Source of the DNA: an uncultured Bacteroidales bacterium
GTDB taxonomy: Bacteria; Bacteroidota; Bacteroidia; Bacteroidales; UBA3824
Direction: 5' to 3'
Length of the DNA: 5,059 bases
Assembly: GCA_937877455.1 (NCBI GenBank)
Contig: CALFIU010000114.1
Span: 1-5,059, forward strand
The notes beneath the pieces were generated by a model that saw nothing but the letters and a program-made list of their open reading frames with translations, was not told where the DNA came from and made no database searches. Below, in pieces: positions 1-5,059 of the stretch (position 1 is its first letter; each line of letters starts with the position of its first letter). The position numbers and the translations under genes were made by a program.

Positions 1-1
1 C

Positions 2-49
2 CGCATCGACGACTTCTTCTTCGGCGAGTGGCTGCGGGAGAACTACTGA
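2..49 (+). CDS. C-terminal tail of an unidentified GC-rich gene (partial)
   Basis: The plus strand is open from the left edge to a TGA at 47-49 and reads RIDDFFFGEWLRENY. All 15 sense codons end in G or C, a strong sign of real coding sequence in a GC-rich genome and quite unlike the AT-rich cluster to the right. The tail is too short to assign to a family. It converges on the minus-strand cluster and ends 124 bases before the HNH gene's stop codon. I infer it is a host gene flanking the island, not a member of the cluster. A competing minus-strand reading (ATG at 122-124, open to the left edge) has mixed third positions and looks less natural. Confidence 0.5.
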   Translation, partial: RIDDFFFGEWLRENY

Positions 50-173
50 ACGGGCTGGTTGCTGCCATTTGAGCCGGACCAGGCCGCCTGCCGAGACCTG
101 CCTCTGCACGACGATAAAGTTCATCGAAGACCCAACATAGGCACGTTAGATGAAACGCTACCACAGTTAGGGA
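50..173. other. Spacer between convergent genes; likely left edge of the accessory island
   Basis: No convincing gene, tRNA or rho-independent terminator is visible here. Bases 61-120 are still about 63% G+C, and the composition falls after roughly base 120-170 as the minus-strand cluster begins. The only structure on the minus strand after the HNH stop is a weak hairpin at 140-162 with wobble pairs, a bulge and no following T-run. Two GTTAG copies (145-149 and 166-170) are too short to call attachment repeats. The stretch is best read as a junction between host DNA and imported DNA. Confidence 0.45.
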
Positions 174-1118
174 TTATCTAAACCCCCAACGCGCACGATG
201 TGCAGCGAGGCATTCTCTATTGGGATAGAAAGACTCGTTGTATGGGAGTTTGATGGGGTGACCTTCGAATTGTGACAAGGCAAATACAGAACTTGCGTCT
301 TCAGCGAAATTGCTGTTAACCATAACAGTATAATCATCGGAAATGGAAATCAGCCCCCGGTCGAAAGCTCGGTGCAGATTCGGACAAAGGGCGATGCCAT
401 TGCCGACAGTGTCGTCATGGGTTTCGGAGAAGGGGATGATATGACAGGCATCCACCATGCTGACACTCTTCTCAAAAGAGTTTAGCCTCAGTCTTGAAAT
501 TGCGCAAGTGTGGTCATAGATTTGGGGAATCACCACTTTGAAAATTTGCCCTCGCATGTAGCTGTCCTCTTCTGATTCCATTGCCACCATCGGGACTTTC
601 TGTTTACAAGGTATTGTCTTTGTTTTGTCTAAAACGGACTCGAGCGAAGGCACGACAATCTTAGTATAAGAAATGTAAGATACGTTAAAGTATTGTTCCA
701 CCAATGTTTTTTCGAGAATGGTATTACTGACAGGATTCAGCGCGAGGTCATACAATTCTCTATCAATGCTTGCAAAAGCAACAAAATTGTTCAGCTGTGC
801 AATACTGGTGATTCCTGTAGGAATGCGCTTGCCTGGCCGAGGAACAAGAGTCCAAAACGGTTCGCTTCTCAAATGAAAGAACGGGTAATAGAACGTAGGG
901 TTAAACGGTGCTGACGCGGGCACGAGGTTAGCCCACAGATACTTGAACGTGTGGTACAGCAACGGCGAAGGTGCGATTTCGGAGACACGCAAATCTCCAC
1001 TTTGGTATAATCGAAGGACACTCAACAACAGAACAGGCTTGTGCGGAGCACCGCCATTCTCATTGTTTCTCCTCAGATGGGAGAAAGCATTCTTATAATA
1101 CGACAAATCCTTCGTCAT
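174..1118 (-). CDS. HNH endonuclease with putative N-terminal DNA sulfur-binding domain (COG3440-like)
   Basis: This is a 314-residue predicted modification-dependent restriction endonuclease. Residues 1-145 resemble the ScoMcrA-type sulfur-binding domain: an LRR-rich start, then the hallmark APHKP at 24-28 followed by a leucine run, and later the YYPFFHLRSEPFW block at about 77-89. In characterised relatives this fold binds phosphorothioated DNA. After a linker at about 146-187 comes an HNH_2-like nuclease: Cys205 in CAIS, ACHIIPF with His226, NGIALCP with Asn240 and Cys245, and LHRAFDRGL with His249. These supply the expected H-N-H catalytic and metal-binding positions, so the enzyme looks intact. 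The length matches COG3440 HNH proteins as I remember them. The ATG at 1116-1118 is supported because the homologous N-terminus begins within a few residues of it. The gene is last in the cluster, 54 bases after its neighbour, and could be transcribed separately. Sulfur recognition is inferred from the family; some relatives may read other modifications or none. Confidence 0.85.
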   Translation of the reverse strand: MTKDLSYYKNAFSHLRRNNENGGAPHKPVLLLSVLRLYQSGDLRVSEIAPSPLLYHTFKYLWANLVPASAPFNPTFYYPFFHLRSEPFWTLVPRPGKRIPTGITSIAQLNNFVAFASIDRELYDLALNPVSNTILEKTLVEQYFNVSYISYTKIVVPSLESVLDKTKTIPCKQKVPMVAMESEEDSYMRGQIFKVVIPQIYDHTCAISRLRLNSFEKSVSMVDACHIIPFSETHDDTVGNGIALCPNLHRAFDRGLISISDDYTVMVNSNFAEDASSVFALSQFEGHPIKLPYNESFYPNRECLAAHRARWGFR

Positions 1119-1140
1119 CTTGCCGGCAAAAACTCGGCGG

Positions 1141-1148
1141 CAAAATTA
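1141..1148 (-). promoter_or_regulatory. Candidate Bacteroidota-type -7 promoter box for the HNH gene
   Basis: Read on the minus strand, these bases are TAATTTTG, matching the Bacteroidota -7 consensus TAnnTTTG. They lie in the only real intergenic gap of the cluster (1119-1172), about 23 bases ahead of the HNH start codon, which would leave a short leader. The -33 element is poor: the nearest TTTG lies only about 11 bases upstream of the box instead of about 19-20. A TTTGCAAA palindrome at 1156-1163 sits just upstream and could be an operator or chance. No Shine-Dalgarno sequence precedes the ATG. Confidence 0.3.
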
Positions 1149-1172
1149 GGAAAAATTTGCAAAAGGAGGCTG

Positions 1173-1742
1173 TTATAATTCTTCTGGGAATTCTTCCTCT
1201 TCGTTTGGTGTATTAGCGTCAAAATTCAGGAAGACCTCCAAGAACGCAGTTTCCTTGTAGAAACAATTAGGGTCATCAGTCAGTTTGTCTTCCATGAAGT
1301 GGAACCCCCAATTGGCATATTCCTCCATTGTCTGCATCAGCATATCAACCGCCCTTCGAGGAGTCATTTCGCCTTTTTCCAATGCGATGAAATCAATGTC
1401 AGTGCGGGCAACAAGTGCGGTGAAAATGTACTCACGAAGTTTCGGGTAGGCTTTTCTGCCTTTGACAGAATCCAAATTGCCCCAGTATTGAATGGGCTGA
1501 CCAAAAGTTTTACGCTTTTGAGTATCTTCAATCAGCACTCTCTTTTGGTTAAAATAAAGTCCAATAAAAAAAGCTACAATGAAAATCTCATAACCACCGC
1601 CAAAGACTTTGCCTCTGTCTTCGCGTAGAGAGGTTGCACCGCGACCGTAATCACAAAAGTTTTTGATGATGCTGTCCTCATATCTCTTTTCCCATTGTGG
1701 ATTTCGGCTTGCCCACAAATCATATATCTTTTCTGTTGCCAT
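1173..1742 (-). CDS. Uncharacterised 189-aa protein of a DNA-modification/defence operon
   Basis: I cannot name this family with certainty. The protein is soluble-looking and mostly helical. A hydrophobic helix at about 51-66 (YEIFIVAFFIGLYFNQ) follows a GGG turn. Next come a polar GQPIQYWGN segment (81-89), a second helix pair with LREYIFTALVA (102-112) and EEYANWGFHFM (140-150), and a strongly acidic tail (EEEEFPEEL, 181-189). The hydrophobic helix is probably buried, since it carries charged neighbours and there is no signal peptide. The IF(x)nG-L and EEYAN-G pattern recalls what I remember of 'dnd system-associated protein 4'-type proteins; that is a motif-level impression only. The gene starts 6 bases after the ATPase stop codon, with no ribosome-binding site, so translation is probably coupled to it. 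I infer an accessory subunit of the ATPase/helicase machine. The acidic tail could be a protein-interaction or DNA-mimic element. Confidence 0.8.
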   Translation of the reverse strand: MATEKIYDLWASRNPQWEKRYEDSIIKNFCDYGRGATSLREDRGKVFGGGYEIFIVAFFIGLYFNQKRVLIEDTQKRKTFGQPIQYWGNLDSVKGRKAYPKLREYIFTALVARTDIDFIALEKGEMTPRRAVDMLMQTMEEYANWGFHFMEDKLTDDPNCFYKETAFLEVFLNFDANTPNEEEEFPEEL

Positions 1743-1748
1743 AATTCG

Positions 1749-3923
1749 TTATCTTATTGGTTTAACAACTGTTTGAATGGTTGACAAATCCTTATCATTG
1801 AAAGGTTCTACTTTCTCTATGCGATAAACAGAGCAAGAAAGTTTATTGATGGTATCAAAATCCAATGCCTTTTGTCCTGTTGTTTTGTCAATATTGAGCA
1901 AATCCTTCGTAACGATAACACATTGCTTGTCAATAGTATCTATCACATTGTAGAATGTGTCTTCCTTGAAACCACCAAATGAGGATGTTGGTGCATCAAA
2001 AATCAACGGATAGTCTTGCTCGCGCTTCAAGGTTGTGATTTGTGAAATGGCAAACAGAACCGACATATACATTGTTGTCTTCAATGCACCGTTTGGGTTT
2101 TCAATGCGTGTACCATTGTCGCTGTAAAGTTCAATACGTGCTGAATTGTTGATGGTTTTTCTAATGCGGATTATTCCGTAAAAGTCGTTTTTGTTCAACT
2201 TCTGCAAATACTTGTTCGATTCAGTTTCAAGCATTTGCAAGAAGTTATTGATATTTTGCTCTTTGGCATTTGAAAAGGATTTGGTTATTCTTTCAAAAGC
2301 AGTATGCACACGCTGATAAACCTGTGTCATCGAACTTGTCGGTTCAAGTTGCGACAACTTTTCTTGTATTTCTGCCCTTGCACTCTCCTTGAATTTCAAT
2401 GTTGTTTCCAATTCTGAAACACGGCTTTCTGCACGGCTTTTAGCGTCAAAAAAGCCTCTCAAATCGGATATGCTCTTGTCAAGCAGTTCAGCACTTAACC
2501 CCGATTGCATCAGCAAATCGTTTTGCTCTGTTTCCAACTCTTGCAACTGTTTTTCAACTTCCGCCAATTCCGCTTTTCTTTTGGTAATAAATTCCAAACG
2601 GTCTGAAATGGTTGTAGCAATACTTGAGATCTCTTGCTCCGTATCACCACTTAATTTGATTTGGCGAGAGAGCAACTCATCTATGAATGAATTGGGGAAC
2701 AGTGGCTTTTCGTCAACTTCTTTACTTGAGTTTTTATTGGCCTCTGCTGCTATATGGGAAAGATACTCATTAAGTTTATTGCACATAAACTCGTGAGCCT
2801 CAGATCCTTTTGGAGCGGGGCGACCGCAGACTTTGCAAATTTCATCATCAATCATTTCTTTCATTGTCGCCTCATCGGGCAAATTCCACGGCAACGGAAC
2901 AGCATCATTGGCAAGTTTCTGAATTTTTGAAATGGCTTCACGTTCACCAGCCTCTTTCGCACGGCGTTCTGTTTCCTGCTTGTCAAGACGGCGTTTTTCT
3001 TTACTCAAAGCAGAAACTTTTGCCGAAAACTCTTTTATGATTGCAGGGAAAGAACGCAGAATCCAATATTCGTCCAAAAGATTTGTGCTATACTCGCATG
3101 ATGACCACGCAGCCAACTTTGCCCGCTTGTCTTTCAGTCCTTTAATACGCTCTTTTATGGCTTGGTAGCGTTCGGATGTTTCTTGGTTCTTTTCCAGCAA
3201 TTCCAATTTTGAGGAAAATTCATTGATTGAAATTTTCTTTTGATTGAGTTCAGTCTTGATGCTCTGAATGTCGTTTGTAACATCATTCAGTTGTGCATTC
3301 AGCTCTTTTGCCTGATTAGACACTTTCTTGTCGTTTTGCAATTCACGGTTAGCCGCTCTTGCGGAACTCTGCTCAAAACTTGAAGTCAGCTCAACCAATC
3401 TGTCAAAATCTCTGATTCCAGAAAAAGTATCGACAAGTACTTTCAATGCTGTATCATCTTTGCCGAATACGTTCAACTTATCTTCTCCCTTGAACATACA
3501 ATAGTTGCGAATGACAGGTTCAAAACACATATTCAACAATCTGTCACCAGCAATGGAATATCGTTCCGAACCTTCAATGAAATAGCCGACAAATTTGTAA
3601 TCCTTTGTGCGAACGTTGTCTTCTGATAATCTCTCAAAAGTGAAACTCTTTTCTATCTCTTTCTCTCCATCGTGCTCAAAAGTGATACTTACTGAAACCT
3701 CATCACTTTCTCCAATTTCAAACTCTGATTTTCGCTTCTCGGAAATGTGAGAATCTTTTCGGTTTTCGCCTGTTGTATCGAACAGCCATTCCAACGCCTC
3801 AAACAAGGTCGTTTTGCCATCACCATTATCTCCGATTACCAAAGTCAGACCTTTTGATAACGAAAGGTGATTGCTTCCATAGTAACTGCGGAAGTTGTTT
3901 ATTTTTATCTCTTTGATAATCAT
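1749..3923 (-). CDS. SMC/Rad50/DndD-like ATPase with CxxC zinc hook
   Basis: This is a 724-residue P-loop ATPase with the split-head architecture of Rad50/SbcC and DndD. The N-terminal lobe opens with IKINNFRSYYG and has Walker A GDNGDGKTT at 31-39. A long coiled coil covers about 185-340. A zinc-hook apex (CKVCGRPAP) with Cys363 and Cys366 follows, then a return coiled coil at about 420-530. The C-terminal lobe carries the signature-like NPNGALKTT (609-617), Walker B YPLIFDAPTSSFG (638-650) and a VIVTKDLL strand (669-676) at the switch position. The hook would dimerise through one zinc ion, and ATP would engage the heads on DNA. The signature lacks the usual LSGG serine, and Walker B has Asp-Ala-Pro where Rad50 has Asp-Glu-Pro. 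Related DndD-like ATPases also vary at the Glu, so this need not mean inactivity. The start is the ATG that overlaps the stop of the upstream small gene (ATGA). It is not DndD proper as far as I can tell; an SMC-like defence ATPase is the safe call. Confidence 0.93.
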   Translation of the reverse strand: MIIKEIKINNFRSYYGSNHLSLSKGLTLVIGDNGDGKTTLFEALEWLFDTTGENRKDSHISEKRKSEFEIGESDEVSVSITFEHDGEKEIEKSFTFERLSEDNVRTKDYKFVGYFIEGSERYSIAGDRLLNMCFEPVIRNYCMFKGEDKLNVFGKDDTALKVLVDTFSGIRDFDRLVELTSSFEQSSARAANRELQNDKKVSNQAKELNAQLNDVTNDIQSIKTELNQKKISINEFSSKLELLEKNQETSERYQAIKERIKGLKDKRAKLAAWSSCEYSTNLLDEYWILRSFPAIIKEFSAKVSALSKEKRRLDKQETERRAKEAGEREAISKIQKLANDAVPLPWNLPDEATMKEMIDDEICKVCGRPAPKGSEAHEFMCNKLNEYLSHIAAEANKNSSKEVDEKPLFPNSFIDELLSRQIKLSGDTEQEISSIATTISDRLEFITKRKAELAEVEKQLQELETEQNDLLMQSGLSAELLDKSISDLRGFFDAKSRAESRVSELETTLKFKESARAEIQEKLSQLEPTSSMTQVYQRVHTAFERITKSFSNAKEQNINNFLQMLETESNKYLQKLNKNDFYGIIRIRKTINNSARIELYSDNGTRIENPNGALKTTMYMSVLFAISQITTLKREQDYPLIFDAPTSSFGGFKEDTFYNVIDTIDKQCVIVTKDLLNIDKTTGQKALDFDTINKLSCSVYRIEKVEPFNDKDLSTIQTVVKPIR
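3920..3923 (-). promoter_or_regulatory. ATGA stop/start overlap coupling the small protein to the ATPase
   Basis: The ATG of the ATPase (3923-3921) and the TGA of the 77-aa gene (3922-3920) share two bases. No Shine-Dalgarno sequence precedes the ATG. Translation of the large ATPase therefore probably depends on ribosomes terminating on the small gene, which would fix their relative amounts and implies that the products act together. Confidence 0.8.
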
Positions 3924-4153
3924 ATATTTGCTTTTAGAAAATTACTTACCTCATTGTATATTTCTCTTTCGGTAGCTTTTTGCTCATTTCGGTTAATGAT
4001 TTGGGCAATGGCTTGAATTACAGCAATATCAGAATCCAAAGCGTCTGATATTGACCTAAAATCATCGGGATTATAACCATAGAAATTGATAAGCTGCTCA
4101 TCAGCAATCACAGCTTGCAAAATCTTATCGCCGTTGGTTTGATAGGTACTCAT
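3920..4153 (-). CDS. 77-aa DNA-modification-system-associated small protein (putative)
   Basis: This is a small acidic, all-helical protein lacking cysteine pairs, transmembrane segments or a signal peptide. The middle reads LINFYGYNPDDFRSISDALDSD, followed by a hydrophobic helix IAVIQAIAQIINRN (residues about 44-57) and a final TEREIYNEVSNFLK helix. That layout matches what I remember of small proteins annotated as 'DNA modification system-associated small protein', which sit between the helicase and ATPase genes of Dnd-like clusters; the assignment rests on memory of the pattern. The gene lies 7 bases after the helicase stop and overlaps the ATPase start by 4 bases, so it is genuinely coding and not a chance frame. 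A role as a bridging or stabilising subunit for the ATPase is an inference from the gene order. Confidence 0.8.
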   Translation of the reverse strand: MSTYQTNGDKILQAVIADEQLINFYGYNPDDFRSISDALDSDIAVIQAIAQIINRNEQKATEREIYNEVSNFLKANI

Positions 4154-4160
4154 AATTGCA

Positions 4161-5059
4161 CTAATTAAATATGGATAGATTATAATGATTCAATACTTCT
4201 TGCAGCTCGTTGTCGGTATCATTCAGATTCTCAGACAACAATGCAAAATCCCTAACTCGCTTAAGTTCGCTCTCAACAAGGCTTTTTTCCAAGGAGTAAC
4301 ATTCCTCATCAAATACATTGTCAGGTATTACGATAAGGTCGTGAATGACGGCGAAACGCTTGTCGGGGTGAGTTCGCAAAACACGACCACGACGTTGTAT
4401 GAATTGGCGTGGGTTGCCTGTGCTGGCGCAGAAAATAGCCAATTCACTTCGCGGCACATCAACACCTTCGTCCAAACATTTCATTGAGGTAAGCACATCA
4501 ATGCTGCCATCGGCAAAGCCTTTGAGCATTACATCACGGTCGGTCGATTCAGAAGTGAACTGACGGACAATGATATGGGAATCCAAATCACGGACGATGC
4601 GGGTGAAATCGTCAATCAGATGTTCGGTTTCGGGGTCGGAAGCAATGGTGTCGGAATGGTCGAAAATATCAGCCTCAAAATTATCGGGTTTGTTGCCTTC
4701 TGGCACATAAACCAATGTGTATTTTAGACTGCCTTTTTCTTCCATACGATGCTGAACAATCTGCTGGAAAGCGGACAACTTGTTGGCGGCTTTGTGAATA
4801 ATGCGTTTGCGTTTGAGCAAAAGCATTTTCAAACGTTCCTGACTTTCATCATCGTGAAAGCCCATTATCTTGACAATCTTTTTTGAGATTTCGATATATT
4901 CTGCCATCTCATTTTCTGTCAATCGGACAATGTGCGGATAGTAATAGTAACGGCATAAAGCCCCATTCTGAATGGCTTCAGCCATTGAATACTCGAATGT
5001 GTAGTTGTCGGCACAGCCAAAGAAGTCCATCAGTTTGCGGTTGCCCGTATCGTCAAATT
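4161..5059 (-). CDS. Superfamily II DNA helicase, COG1061-like (C-terminal part; start beyond right edge)
   Basis: The frame is open to the window edge, and the first ATG (5028-5030) is internal: upstream codons read FDDTGNRKL into MDFFG, a join typical of the middle of SSL2/XPB-like helicases. About 298 residues are visible. They contain the second RecA-like lobe: the strand YTLVYVPEG (residues about 104-112 from that internal Met), RQFTSE (156-161), motif V around MKCLDEGVDVP (183-193) and motif VI QRRGRVLR (212-219) with its arginine fingers. The Walker A and DEAH motifs must lie in the missing N-terminal part. An insertion rich in charged residues (about 40-100) precedes the lobe. Relatives use ATP to translocate on or remodel duplex DNA; COG1061 helicases occur in restriction systems, including phosphorothioate-linked ones. 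The stop is TAG at 4161-4163, 7 bases before the small gene, so it heads the visible part of the operon. Confidence 0.93.
   Translation of the reverse strand, partial: FDDTGNRKLMDFFGCADNYTFEYSMAEAIQNGALCRYYYYPHIVRLTENEMAEYIEISKKIVKIMGFHDDESQERLKMLLLKRKRIIHKAANKLSAFQQIVQHRMEEKGSLKYTLVYVPEGNKPDNFEADIFDHSDTIASDPETEHLIDDFTRIVRDLDSHIIVRQFTSESTDRDVMLKGFADGSIDVLTSMKCLDEGVDVPRSELAIFCASTGNPRQFIQRRGRVLRTHPDKRFAVIHDLIVIPDNVFDEECYSLEKSLVESELKRVRDFALLSENLNDTDNELQEVLNHYNLSIFN

Noticed and set aside
90..100. Near-palindrome CAGGCCGCCTG
   Set aside because: An 11-base imperfect palindrome in GC-rich DNA is likely by chance and has no T-run or adjacent gene start to give it a role.
1..124. Minus-strand frame starting with ATG at 122-124 and open to the left edge
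   Set aside because: It lies opposite a plus-strand tail with all G/C third positions, its own third positions are mixed, and the translation resembles no domain; the plus-strand reading is better.
140..162. Hairpin downstream of the nuclease gene as a terminator
   Set aside because: The stem has G-T wobbles and a bulge and there is no T-run after it on the minus strand; too weak to call.
145..170. Two GTTAG copies as attachment-site repeats
   Set aside because: Five-base repeats 21 bases apart are expected by chance and no integrase is visible.
693..914. Open frame on the plus strand inside the nuclease gene, with other plus-strand frames at 971-1216, 1299-1628, 2389-2796, 2810-3040, 2932-3168 and 4185-4487
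   Set aside because: All lie antisense within genes with clear domain motifs, have no recognisable protein features and no neighbouring plus-strand gene structure; they are shadows.
174..3923. Assignment to Septu (ATPase plus HNH nuclease)
   Set aside because: The ATPase has a long coiled coil with a zinc hook, the HNH protein has its own N-terminal DNA-reading domain, and an extra gene lies between them; this does not match the two-gene PtuA/PtuB layout.
4161..5030. Complete 289-aa gene starting at the ATG at 5028-5030
   Set aside because: The frame stays open to the window edge, the upstream residues continue the helicase sequence, and the essential N-terminal helicase motifs are missing, so the ATG is internal.

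Overview
The window looks like the 3' end of an accessory, probably anti-phage or restriction-type, gene cluster in a member of the Bacteroidota. The evidence for Bacteroidota is moderate. The tightly packed genes lack recognisable Shine-Dalgarno sequences, there is a TAnnTTTG-type -7 box ahead of one gene, and the protein sequences read like Bacteroidales homologues. The leftmost 170 bases are about 60% G+C and contain a 15-codon gene tail whose codons all end in G or C. The cluster itself is clearly more AT-rich. This suggests a GC-rich host (an Alistipes-like genome would fit) carrying an acquired island whose left edge lies near base 170.

Layout: bases 2-49 (+) are the tail of an unidentified GC-rich gene, followed by a 124-base spacer in which I see no gene. 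Everything from 174 to the right edge is on the minus strand, so transcription runs right to left. The order is: (1) C-terminal half of a COG1061-type superfamily II helicase, cut by the window edge; (2) a 77-aa acidic helical protein like the small proteins found with DNA-modification clusters; (3) a 724-aa SMC/Rad50/DndD-like ATPase with a CxxC zinc hook; (4) a 189-aa protein of unknown function with features resembling a Dnd-associated protein; (5) after a 54-base gap with a possible internal promoter, a 314-aa HNH endonuclease. The N-terminus of that endonuclease carries an APHKP signature that I associate with the ScoMcrA-like DNA sulfur-binding domain.

Genes 1-4 are separated by 7 bases, a 4-base overlap (ATGA) and 6 bases, so they almost certainly form one translationally coupled operon. 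Helicase plus zinc-hook ATPase plus small accessory proteins resembles the restriction or modification arm of phosphorothioate-type (Dnd/Ssp-like) systems. The terminal HNH protein looks like a reader-nuclease for phosphorothioated DNA. Whether the operon makes, senses or attacks modified DNA cannot be settled here, because the genes that would decide it (a DndC/SspD-type sulfurtransferase, a DUF4007 protein, a cysteine desulfurase, a methyltransferase) would lie to the right of base 5059. I do not recognise the exact five-gene combination as a named defence system.
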